The notes under the pieces are model-generated. The model did not search any database, was not told where the DNA came from, and saw only the letters and a list, made by a program, of their open reading frames with translations. A stretch of DNA of 64,000 nt from SVTX01 sp045612105 (GTDB lineage Bacteria; Bacillota; Clostridia; Oscillospirales; CAG-272): assembly GCA_045612105.1 (NCBI GenBank), contig JAZKYL010000045.1:23795-87794 (forward strand). The letters run 5' to 3'. Both the position numbers and the translations under genes were made by a program. Shown here piece after piece: positions 8,816 to 19,300 of this stretch. Every line of letters starts with the position of its first letter. Position 1 is the first letter of the stretch.

Positions 8816-9778
8816 TTACTGTAGCTTGACACGGGGGTCAACTATTGCGTACATAAGGTCCGCAAGCAATACACCGATTATACTTAAAAGAGCCAAGAAC
8901 ATATTATATCCCATAATTACGGGCACGTCACCCACGATCATCGCCTTGTAAGCGGTGTTTCCGATACCGGGCAGGTCAAATATCTGCTCGGTAATAATAG
9001 CACCGGAGAAAAGCGACGGTAAAAGTCCCGCAAGGCTCGTAACAAGAGGTATCATAGTGTTTCTGAAGGCGTGCTTGTAGATAACCACCTTCTCCTTAAG
9101 ACCCTTTGCTCGTGCGGTACGGATATAGTCGGAACCAAGCACCTCAAGCATATTGGTTCTGGTCATTCTCATTCTTCCGCCTATACTGAGTATAACAACG
9201 GTAAGAATAGGCAGAACGAGATATCTTGCATATTCAATGATATAGGCGAGGCCTGTGGTCGATTGCGTGGCGTCTCCAAGTCCCGACGATGGGAACCACC
9301 CAAGCTCGATGGAGAAGAACCCTTTTAGCATCTGCCCGAAGAAAAAGGCGGGCAGAGATATACCTATCATAACAAGGATAGTTACAAGGTAATCACGGAA
9401 TGAATACTGGTGAGTGGACGCGGTGATTCCGAGAGGAATAGCTATCATAAACTCAAAAACCGTCGCGATAGCCGCCACAAGGAATGACACCAGCATATCT
9501 CTCTTGATAACGTCAACGACAGGCATCATCTGAGTAAAGCTCTCACCAAAATCGAGAGTTACTATTCTTTTCAGCCACTCGCCGTAGCTCATATCGTACA
9601 TCTCCATAATAGCGTCCTTGGTCGCCTGATCTACGATAGCGCCTCCGGCATTCATCTCGTTGATCTTGTTCTCCGCAAAGCTGGACGGCATATTCTGAAT
9701 AAGCACAAAAAGTATCAGAGAGACTCCAAGCAGTATCAAAACCGATAGAAAAAGTCTTTTCAGTATGTATTTTAACAT
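8816..9778 (-). CDS. oppB: Oligopeptide ABC transporter permease OppB
   Basis: About 320 residues with the standard BPD-transporter N-terminus MLKYILKRLFLSVLILLGVS and six predicted membrane spans. The EAA motif (ARAKGLKEKVVIYKHAFRN) is near residue 220, and the protein ends in MYAIVDPRVKLQ as OppB/DppB proteins do. The start is uncertain: I chose the ATG that gives the usual family N-terminus, but no strong ribosome site precedes it. In-frame ATG 9790 and GTG 9811 are alternatives. An attenuator-like hairpin separates it from oppA. Confidence 0.92.
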   Translation of the reverse strand: MLKYILKRLFLSVLILLGVSLILFVLIQNMPSSFAENKINEMNAGGAIVDQATKDAIMEMYDMSYGEWLKRIVTLDFGESFTQMMPVVDVIKRDMLVSFLVAAIATVFEFMIAIPLGITASTHQYSFRDYLVTILVMIGISLPAFFFGQMLKGFFSIELGWFPSSGLGDATQSTTGLAYIIEYARYLVLPILTVVILSIGGRMRMTRTNMLEVLGSDYIRTARAKGLKEKVVIYKHAFRNTMIPLVTSLAGLLPSLFSGAIITEQIFDLPGIGNTAYKAMIVGDVPVIMGYNMFLALLSIIGVLLADLMYAIVDPRVKLQ

Positions 9779-9824
9779 ATTAATATCCATTCTGCCATCA
9801 AAAGACGGCACAAATATTTATATA

Positions 9825-9850
9825 AACTAACGGGCATTTGCCCGTTAGTT
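9825..9850 (-). terminator. Hairpin between oppA and oppB (attenuator or processing site)
   Basis: Perfect 11-bp stem (AACTAACGGGC and complement, 4-base loop) followed on the minus strand by an AT-rich but not pure-T tail. Such hairpins often make binding-protein mRNA more abundant than permease mRNA. Confidence 0.65.
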
Positions 9851-9870
9851 ATATTTAAATCCTAAAGATA

Positions 9871-12441
9871 TCAGTCAACAAACTCAATATCCCAGATGTG
9901 ATCGAGAGGCGAGGTGTAGGGATTGATCTCGGAGGGCATAGACGAGCTCTTGATAACGGTGGAGTCGTACGCATAGAGTACGTCTCTCTGGTATACGGGA
10001 AGCTCGACTGCGAGGTCAAGCACGTAGCCCATAGCTTCCTTGTAAAGCTCAGTACGCTCTTCTCTGTCCTCGGTCTCTCTTGCCTCGTCGATAACCGCGC
10101 TGAGGTCGTTGAGTATCTTGTTCTCCTCAACGTAGGTTGCGGGAGAAGCAAGGATCTCACGGTAGCCCCACGCGAGAACGCTTGTCGCGGTAGAATTCTT
10201 GTGGTAAACCTGATACATATCGGGGTCAACAGTGCTTCCCCATGCCGCAGCCCAAACTGCAAGCGAGCCTGTGGTCAGCTTGGTAAGAGCCTGAGTATCG
10301 GGAACTACCTCGATATCCCAACCCATAGAGTTGAGTATCTCGGCAGCCTTACGGAATACGAGATAGGTGGGGTGATCGGTAAGGTCTGCGCCCGCGATCG
10401 TAAACTTAAGCTTAAGCTTGGAGTCGCCTGCGGAAACGCCTGCCTCATCCATGTAATATTGGATCTTATCCTTGGCAGAAGCCTCGGAGAAATTAAGTGC
10501 GGGATAATCGTGATCGTTGATACGGTCGTTGTTTCCAAGCTCGTCCTTGGGGTAAGCCCAGCTAACGGTAGACATAGGCCAGGAAATATTCTCGGCAGTA
10601 CCTACGCTGTAGTAGCTGAGAGCGAGGGATGTATCCATAGCGCACATAATAGCCTTACGGATATTGATGTTGGGTACCTTGCCCGCGTTTATACCGATGT
10701 AACCGTAACCCAGCTGATCGGTGCTTACCTTCTTGATTCCCTTTTCTGCAAGAGAATCGAGCTTGTTGATATTGTACTGAGTGTACTGGGGAGAGATGTA
10801 ATGTACAGAGCCCTCCTCAAGCGCGGAGATCGCGTTAGAGGTGCTGACAACTCTGTAACGGAGCTTCTCGATCTTGGGCTGACCCATGATAAAGCTGTCG
10901 TTTCTCTTGAAATAAACTACGTTGTTGGTGAAGAATTCATCTTCCTTGGGATTGTCGCTGTTGTTTCTGTCGGTTGCCTTGTAAGGACCTGCGCCCATGG
11001 GAACCTTAATGTTTCTGGTGGACTGAATAACGTCTCTCATAAAGTCGAAGGAGGCGTAATCAACACCGAACTTGTTATTTTCGATATCAACGGTGTATCC
11101 CTCTGCGTAGTAATGCTGAGGAGCTACCGAGAACGCGAAGTTCCAGATCGCCTTAGGGTCAACACCGTTAATGGTAACCTCAAGCACGTCGTATTCGTCA
11201 GCATTCTTGGGAGTGCCGTCGGTGTTGTGCTCCTGTGCTACCTTATAGGTGTTGTTACCGATAACTACCTCGGTCTCGCTTGTAGTATGACCGAGAGAAA
11301 CGATACCCGAGATATTGGGGATAGCAAGCTGACCGCCTGCAGTGTTTTCCTTAAGAATTACTTCTCTTGCCTGAGCGGTGTACTGAGTGCGAAGCTCGGT
11401 AGCAGTAGCCCAATAAAGAAGGATCTCGTTAAGCGCGTTCTCAACCTTGTGATTGAAAACGTAGTTTATAGCAGAAGCCTTGTCCTTTACAACGTCCTTG
11501 TTGTACTGAGGTGTAAGAGTCTCGATCTTGGTCTTGTCCTCTTTGCCGTTTGCATCCTTGGCATACTTGACTTCAACGTATCCCTCGGTGAACATAAAGC
11601 AGAAAACTTCATTCTGGAACTCGGCATGAGACTTGTAAGGCTCCTGAGTATAGTTCTCCTTAGCCGAAGCAAAGTCTCTCTCAAGCTCCTCGCGGAAGAG
11701 CTTCAAAGTAAGCTCGTAGTCTGCAAGAAGCTGTGCGTTGGTAACGCTTGCAACGTTCGCAGAAACAGCCTTTTTATAGCCCTGAGAAAGGGTGTGCTTG
11801 GCAATAGCCGCAACCATCTGGTCGTAGTTTGCGCTGTAAGAGCCCTGAGTCTGGGTCTTACCGACCTGCTGATATAGGTTGAGAAGCTCCTTGATACGGT
11901 CATTTGCTCTGTTCTGCGCCGCGGTAGCGATAGCGTCGTCTGTTCCGGTATTACCCGAACCGAGAGTCTGAGTTCTGTAATCCTTAAGACCCACGATATC
12001 GGTAGAATACATAGTGGACGAACCGGTGTAAACGGGATCAAGATAAACGTACATATTGAAGAGCACGTCCTCCATAGTCAGGGGATGACCGTCGGAGAAC
12101 TTGATACCGTTCTTCAATACAAAGGTGTAGACCGTCGTGTCGTTGCCGTTGTTGTGAACGATAGAATAGTCCTTAACGACAACAGCCTCGTTATCTCCGC
12201 AAGCAACAGTGACCTCACCGTTCTCATAACCCGTGGTAAGCATACCGATCTGAGTCATAGCAACGATAGTGCTGTCGTTTGCGCTGGTAGCGAAGAAGGG
12301 GTTGAACAAGCCGTCAAGGTTTTCTGTCATAACGACAAAAGCGTCGGGCTTGACTGTCTCCTCTTTGTCGCAGCTAATGAGCGCAACAGTACCCAAAAGC
12401 ATTACGGCAGAGAGAATGACGCATAAAATTCTCTTTTTCAT
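9871..12441 (-). CDS. oppA: Oligopeptide-binding lipoprotein OppA (family 5 solute-binding protein)
   Basis: 856-residue extracellular substrate-binding lipoprotein. The signal peptide ends in lipobox LISC (C24). Family signatures include the N-terminal KNGIKFSDGHPLTMEDVLFN and the central YIGINAGK-PNINIRKAI region. It is about 300 residues longer than typical OppA. The extra sequence (roughly residues 150-400) is rich in Ala, Gln, Lys and Glu and may fold as helices; its role is unknown. The true start has GGAGG five bases before it; the upstream TTG at 12453 overlaps that site. It is co-transcribed with the upstream lipoprotein and subtilase. Confidence 0.93.
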   Translation of the reverse strand: MKKRILCVILSAVMLLGTVALISCDKEETVKPDAFVVMTENLDGLFNPFFATSANDSTIVAMTQIGMLTTGYENGEVTVACGDNEAVVVKDYSIVHNNGNDTTVYTFVLKNGIKFSDGHPLTMEDVLFNMYVYLDPVYTGSSTMYSTDIVGLKDYRTQTLGSGNTGTDDAIATAAQNRANDRIKELLNLYQQVGKTQTQGSYSANYDQMVAAIAKHTLSQGYKKAVSANVASVTNAQLLADYELTLKLFREELERDFASAKENYTQEPYKSHAEFQNEVFCFMFTEGYVEVKYAKDANGKEDKTKIETLTPQYNKDVVKDKASAINYVFNHKVENALNEILLYWATATELRTQYTAQAREVILKENTAGGQLAIPNISGIVSLGHTTSETEVVIGNNTYKVAQEHNTDGTPKNADEYDVLEVTINGVDPKAIWNFAFSVAPQHYYAEGYTVDIENNKFGVDYASFDFMRDVIQSTRNIKVPMGAGPYKATDRNNSDNPKEDEFFTNNVVYFKRNDSFIMGQPKIEKLRYRVVSTSNAISALEEGSVHYISPQYTQYNINKLDSLAEKGIKKVSTDQLGYGYIGINAGKVPNINIRKAIMCAMDTSLALSYYSVGTAENISWPMSTVSWAYPKDELGNNDRINDHDYPALNFSEASAKDKIQYYMDEAGVSAGDSKLKLKFTIAGADLTDHPTYLVFRKAAEILNSMGWDIEVVPDTQALTKLTTGSLAVWAAAWGSTVDPDMYQVYHKNSTATSVLAWGYREILASPATYVEENKILNDLSAVIDEARETEDREERTELYKEAMGYVLDLAVELPVYQRDVLYAYDSTVIKSSSMPSEINPYTSPLDHIWDIEFVD

Positions 12442-12501
12442 AATTTCCTCCAAAAATTTATATGCAAAAATTATTTTCTATCCTAAAACTTCAAAAAAGC
12501 C

Positions 12502-13302
12502 TTATTCAGCCCATTTGACGTATATCTTAACGGCAGTTTCAAGAGCTATTCCCTTTTCGTAATCAACGAAAAACTCTCTTCCGTCAAGATCCTTCGTAAT
12601 TTCCTCGGTCATATTCTCGTCAAGATACGCGCCTGCGAAGATCTTGCCGTCAACCTTGGGAAAATCCTTCATATTATACTCGCCCTTGCGATCGTTCCAT
12701 TGAGGGAGAGTCAAAGTAAGCTTATTTTTCGAGCCGAGAAGTTCAAGCTGACCGTTTTCCCCCTCCGAGTAAAACTCGTAAGTGAAGAATGGCACCCATG
12801 CGGCATAAAGAGTCAATTCACCGTCCTTGAGCGTATCAAGCTCAATAACGTCTTTATCAAAATCCCATTTTCCGCTGAAAACGTATCCCTGCTCCCTGCC
12901 CGAGACAGATGTGGGAATACCGTAAGCATCAAGAGCATTACCGTCAGCGTCAACACGAGGTGTGCGCTCTCTGTACCAACCCGCAAGAAGATAGTTGTTC
13001 TTACCGTCGGTCTTGGCAAGCTTGAAAACACCGTCAACCCCTCTTTTGGTGTCCTCGGGAGCAAGAATGGAAATACCCGTCTTGCCGTTTACCGTGACTT
13101 TATCATTTGAACTGTAAACCTCAACGATAGTCACGTTCTGTGTCTCGTTGACCACGGCTCCGTCCGACTCAAACCTTACCTTGACGTCATATCCGTCCTT
13201 GGCAAGCGAATCGTAAACGTTGCCGCCTGAACAAGCCACCATACTTACGGCAAAAGCCGCAAGTATGATGAAAGAAATCATTTTAACGATTGTTTTTTTC
13301 AT
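12502..13302 (-). CDS. Lipoprotein with InlB B-repeat-like segments
   Basis: 266-residue surface lipoprotein (lipobox MVAC, C24). The segments LLAGWYRER...FDKDVIELDTLKDGELTLYAAWVP and FAGAYLDENMTEEITKDL resemble the Listeria-Bacteroides (InlB B) beta-grasp repeat, in which AGWY...W-D...LYAAW recurs. It lies 21 bases after the giant subtilase and 60 bases before oppA in one operon. It may therefore hold or present peptides or protease at the surface; this is inference. The ATG has GGAG six bases upstream; the TTG at 13314 is rejected as start. Confidence 0.75.
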   Translation of the reverse strand: MKKTIVKMISFIILAAFAVSMVACSGGNVYDSLAKDGYDVKVRFESDGAVVNETQNVTIVEVYSSNDKVTVNGKTGISILAPEDTKRGVDGVFKLAKTDGKNNYLLAGWYRERTPRVDADGNALDAYGIPTSVSGREQGYVFSGKWDFDKDVIELDTLKDGELTLYAAWVPFFTYEFYSEGENGQLELLGSKNKLTLTLPQWNDRKGEYNMKDFPKVDGKIFAGAYLDENMTEEITKDLDGREFFVDYEKGIALETAVKIYVKWAE

Positions 13303-13322
13303 ATTGATCTCCAATGATTATT

Positions 13323-16300
13323 TCAGATCTCTTCGGACTCTTCTCTTTTGCGTCTGACAAAAAGGATCGCCAAAGGAGCGATAGCCGCGAATATCAAAGC
13401 TCCGCCGCTTATCTGTCCGCCGCAACCAAACAACTTCTGATCAACGGCTTCGGTACCGCTCTCGGTCTCCTCGGTCTCATTTCCGCCCTGGTTTTCGTTC
13501 TGAACGAACTCAAGGTCACGGATCCTCTGCTCTGCCTGAACAAGCTTATCAAGATTTGTTACAAGAGACTTCTGAACCATAGACGCGATCTTGTCGTAAG
13601 CCGCTCTCGCCGCCTCAACAAGTGCCTTGTCGCCAAGAGAAAGCTTGGAGGATTCGGGAAGCGAGTCGATAGCTGCAATAGCCGCAACCGTAGTGTCGTC
13701 TGCAGCAGCCGCACCATCGATCACAGTATCGAAATAGTTGCCGTAAATAAAGGACTCGTAGTGCTGACCGTTTACGGGTCTGATCATAGTTACCTTGTTC
13801 TCAACGCGGCCTACGTAATCCACGAAATTTGCGCCGTAGTAAATAACGTTGGGCATATCGGTAGCGTTCCACATAAAGTAAGGAACGATCTCAAGACCCT
13901 CATATACCACGATCTCACCGGTATAAGCATCCTGATACTGGTATTCACCGGTAGCGGGAAGATTTTCAGCCGAGAGCCAGTAGCTGTAATCGTATTCCTC
14001 TTCAAGCACGGGAGCTTCAAAGCTTGCGAAGGTCACGACGGAAAGATTTCTGCAATCGTAGAAAGCCTTGTGACCTATTGACTTCAGAGTCGCAGGCAAT
14101 ATAACCTGACTTATATCCGATCCCGCAAATGCACTTGCAGAGATTCTAACAGTGCCGTCAGCAACCGCAACAGTAGTCTTATCGCCCGCATAGCTTATCA
14201 ATTCAAGACCGTCGGGAACGACTCTGTAAAGCATACCGTCGATGACCTTGACGCTTTCGCTTATATCAAAGGTGTAGATCACCTTACTAAAGCTCTCTCC
14301 GTTGAAATCCTCACTCTCCTTCGATTCAAATGCCGCAAGAGCGCACATAGCGAAGGGATTATCGCCGAGAGTCTTAAGAGACGCGCCCAATCTGACTTCA
14401 AAGGCGGTCAGTTCTTCCTTCATAAAGGCACCGTCACCGATATTCTTCGCACCCGAAAGGTCGATCGACTCAATAGCGGTGTAAGCAAACGCATAATTGC
14501 CCACGTCGGCAATATTTTCGGAGCCTGAAACCTTGGAAAGTGCCTCACAGTAAGAGAACGCACCCTCAAGAAGCTCTACCGAGCTCTTGCCGAAGCTTAC
14601 GGAGGTGAGATAATCGTTGTAAACGAAAGCATACTTGCCGACAGTCTTGATCGAATCAAGCTTAACGTTATCAAGAGACGTTTCGGCAAATGCGTTCTCA
14701 CCTATGCTCTCAATACCCGAAAGGTCGATAGCATTAAGCTTTTCGCACATATTGAATGCACGTGTGGGAATCTGTGTAATTCCCTTTCCAAGCTTAACAG
14801 ACTTAAGAGTTTTACAGAATTCAAATGCACCCTCTCCAAGCTTTTCAGCCGAAGAAAGATCAACCGAAATAAGCGTGGGAGCGTAATAACGGTAAACGTA
14901 TTCTCTGTTCTCATCGATCTGAGGTTCAGACATACTCTGATCCGCGAACTCATAAAGCACGTCACCCGAGAATGCCGAGCTACCGATACTCTTTGCCTTG
15001 GAAAGATCGATATTCTTAAGCATTACCGCATTGTAGAACGCGCTGTCACCAATGATCGCGCCCTTGCCGAGAGTAACCGTCTCAAGCTCCGCCGCGCCCA
15101 TAAACGCACCGCTGCCGATCTGAACGTTCTCTCCGATAGTAAGACTGCGGAGAGGCGATGTATAAATGTAATAGTAGACAAGCTTACCGTTCTCTCCTCT
15201 GTAAGAGCCGTGAACGTCGCTGAAGTTGGTCTCTCTGTCAAGACGGAAAGCATCCTTTCCAATAATAACCTTGTTGCCGATAACAACCTTTTCAAGAGCC
15301 TTGCACTCTCTGAACGCGCCCTCGCCAATCGTCATACCGTCTCTGACGGTCAATTCCTTAACAGAGGTGTAAGCAAACGCATAGTCACCGATCTTATTTA
15401 CTTTTTCAAGAGAAGGTACGGATGTGATGGCGGTTCTGTAGAACGCGTAGTCACCGATCTCGGTAAGAGTACCAAGCTTTACGGAAGCAAGCTTTTCGCA
15501 GTACGCGAAAGCATAGTTACCAACCTTGGTAACGCTGGGAATGTTGACCGCCGTGATACGGAGGTTGCCCGAAAGCGCACCGTTGGCAATGCTCTTGATC
15601 TTGCTGTCACCAACGCTGAACTCACCGCTAATACCGGGAGCTATCAGCATAAGAGTATCGCCCGCCTTGTTGATAAGATAATCCCCTGCCGCAGATGCCG
15701 CAAAGGTTGTGTTGGCACTGTCAATCACAAACTTGGTCGCCGCCGCGTTACTGAAAGCATACTCTCCAATAACCGAAACGTCCTTGCCAAGCTTGATCGT
15801 CTTAAGTGACTTGCACTCGTTGAACGCCGCCGTAGGAATAACCGCCGCATTAATGCTTATCTCTTCAAGAGACTCGCAATTATCGAATGCGTACTGACCG
15901 AGCTTAATGATCTCAGCCTCGACAGTCACCTTTTCAAGAGCTTTATTGCCCGCGAACGCGTATGCGCCCACAGACTGAACGTTCTTGCCAAGTATCAGCT
16001 CATTTAAGCCAACGTTACCGGCAAAGGCCCTGTCCGCGATCGCAACCGCACCGTCAAGCTTAACAGTCTTGCGAAGCGCGCAATTCTCAAAGGCACTTCT
16101 GTTGATAAACTTAACGTTCTCGATTCCCTCGATCACAGTAAGCGAGGTACAGCCGTAGAACGCGCCGAAGTCGATGCGCTCAAGAGTTGAGGGCAATACA
16201 ACTTTAGTCAGCTTTGTAAGATTTGCGAAAGCATAAGAACCGATGGTCTCAACGCCCTCGGGAATAACTACCTCCTCAATAGAGTCGTCACCAAGGAACC

Positions 16301-19300
16301 ACTGCTTTGTAGTGGTGGGATCATCCTCGCTGATCTCGTCGCCGGGACCCTTGTCAACGTAGTCAAAGTTTGAGAACGCAAACTGACCGATCTCGGTGAT
16401 AGCCAGCGTCTTAGGGATCTCTACCCTACCGCCAAGACCGAAATAGTGGGTCAGCGAAGGACCGGTGGTAATATAGGGATCCTTTATTTCAATGTTGATA
16501 GATTGCGAATAGTATGTGCTCTTGCCGTCCATAAGAACGTCAACAGATACCGAGGCATAACCCTCTGCCTGAGCGATTATCTGCCATTCTCCGTTCACCT
16601 TCTCGACCTTAACCAGATTTTCGTTACCCGAAGTAACCACAACCTCGGTGTCATTGGGGAAATAAGCCTCAAGTCTGTAACGGAGAGTCACTGTCTCCGA
16701 CGGGAACATCGCTATCGAGTAATTGTTACCGATAAACTTCATCTCGTCACCGGTGCTTCCTATGTCTCTATCCTCGGTAGAAAGCTGATAATATGCCTTG
16801 TTGGTAAGATAACCCGTAAGAGTAAAGTTGTCAGTAACGGGCTTATCATATCTGACGTAGCCCTCGTCGCCCTCACCAAGAACAGTAAGATTTATCATAG
16901 TCTGCTTCTTGGTAACGGGATCCTTCGCGATAATAACCGTCTGACCCGCAGATACGGGAACTACCTTGTTGTTCACAATATGAGCAACCTTCTGATTGGT
17001 GGAGGTGTATTCAAGCAGCTCTGTCCACTCGGTACCGGGATAAGCCTTGGGAGTGAGAGTGTATACCTGATTTTCGCTGAGAGTCAGAGTCTCTTCCTCA
17101 AAATAGAAGGACTCAAAATCATCGGGAAGCTGAATTTCATAAGTAGCGGTATTCAGCGCGTAGTCGTACGTAGCAACCGTAAAGCTATTCTTATTGACCG
17201 CTCCGCGTCTGATATCGTCAATATAATCGGTAAGCTCGTATACTACGTAAGAAGTGGAATTACCCTCGGAATATACGGGGGTAAGATACTGATCAAATGT
17301 CTCAAGCATATAGCTTGTTCCGCTTAAATCAAGCTTGACGTAACCTACCTGAAGCGCCATCGCATAGTGGTTATCGTATACCGCGATCTTTGCAAAGAGT
17401 CTTGTCTTTTCCTCACTGCGGTCGTACTCTGTGTAAAACTCACAGTCGGTAACCGCGGGTGCCTCGAAGTCAGTGACCAGCGGGAACTCAAAGGTGTTGT
17501 TAACGTTAGTATCGATACCGCCGTCGCCGTAATCAAGATAGCCCTGAAGCTTGACGGTGTACTTTGTGTTATTCTTAAGATTCTGCTCGTAAGCGTCGAA
17601 TCCGATCTTAACGTCTGCGGGATAGATCGAGCCACCGTCACCGTAGGACTTACGGATGTCGGTCTCAACCTTCTCAAATACCACCTCGCCCGTCGCGTCG
17701 TCGGTAATTGTGATAACGATCTTCGCGGCATTACGAAGAAGTCCTGCCCAGACGTTGCTCAGCTCGTGTACGCTTCCCTCCTGATTTGAAAGAGACACGT
17801 ACTTCCTGTCAGCCGCGATCTTGGTGGTAGAAGGATCCTGAACGAAATAGAAGGAACCGAGGAAGCTTACGTAGTCGCCCTGAACACTACCGATAGGTCG
17901 GGTCGCGTAAGCATCGGGAAGAGTCTTGTCAAGAAGATCAATGGAGTCGTCAAGCTCGTCCTTGTTTGTGGCAAAATAGTCAAGGTCGAAGAGAGGAGCC
18001 TTGGTCCAATCTCCATAGAAAGCAAGATAAGGAACACTAAGGTCAACCGCCTTCTCTTCCTTTGCGTCAAGAACCACAAAGCCCTCAACGTACATACCGT
18101 TCTCAAAGGACTCATCAAGATACTTTTTGTCAGCGTCGGACAGCGTGATCTTTACCGTAACGTCAGCAATCTTGCCGGCGTCAACGGTAATATTCATTCC
18201 GTCAGCCGTTGCATTCTTCACCGAAGCAAGCTCGACCTTCGCGCCGCCGAGAATATATCCAAGCTCATCGACAGTGGTCTCACCCTGCTGTGTCTTCGTC
18301 TCGCTGACACCCTCGGTCATAACGTATGCAGATACGTCATAAGAAAGTGCCGTAGTACCGAAATTCTTCACCGAGAATGAAAGCGTGTAAACACCCGTCT
18401 TTGTGGGATCGTCGCCAAGCTCTATCTTGGTCTTGTCCATTTCGCTTCCATCCTCGTTGTATGTGATTATATAAGCGGTAGTTTTACCGACGTTGTCAAG
18501 ATTCGCAAGACCCGCACCCTGCTTTCTTACGGCATAGGGCAGACCGTTGATGTTTTTAACGATGTCAGCAGTTGACATCATAAGCTGGTTGACGAAGGCC
18601 GTTACCTTTACGGAATCGTCCGCAATCTCGGGGAATTTTTCAAATACGTACTGACGGATAAGAGCCGTCACACCGGCAATATTGGGGCTCGCCATAGAAG
18701 TACCCGATTGACGGTCGTAGCTCTGACCGGGTACTGCCGAATAGATCTCACCGCCGTGAGCGGTGATCTCGGGCTTTATGCCAAGATCGGGAGTAGGACC
18801 CCAAGACGAGAAGTCCGACATGAAAGGACCCGAGGTCTGAGAGCGACTCAGCTTCAGCTTACCGGAGCCTGTCGCCGCAAGCAGCTCTCCGTCGTCCTGT
18901 CCGATAGAGCAAACGCCAAGAGTCGCGTCGCCGACGTTCATCTTGATGTCACCCGAAACGTTGTTATAGATAATGATTCCGGCGGCACCCTTGCTCTGCG
19001 CCACGTTAGCCTTTTCCTCAAAAGTAGTGGCTCCGCGTCTTACGAGAACGATCTTGCCCGTAACGTCAAGACCGGTATAGTCAGCCGAACGTCCCGCACC
19101 GGGAATAGTGATATATTCTATCTCCATATCATCAACGCCCTCGGGAAGAATATCGTCGTAGAAGTTCTTCTCTTCCGCTACTCTGTCGGTGGACTCGGTG
19201 AAATAGATGATCTTGTTGTTAAACAAAATGTAAGGGGTCTTCTTTCCGCTGATAGACGCTACCGACATAGCTCCCTCATACGTAGAAGGAGAACCGACCG

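Noticed and set aside
9898..11877. Plus-strand open frame of 659 codons
   Set aside because: Antisense to oppA.
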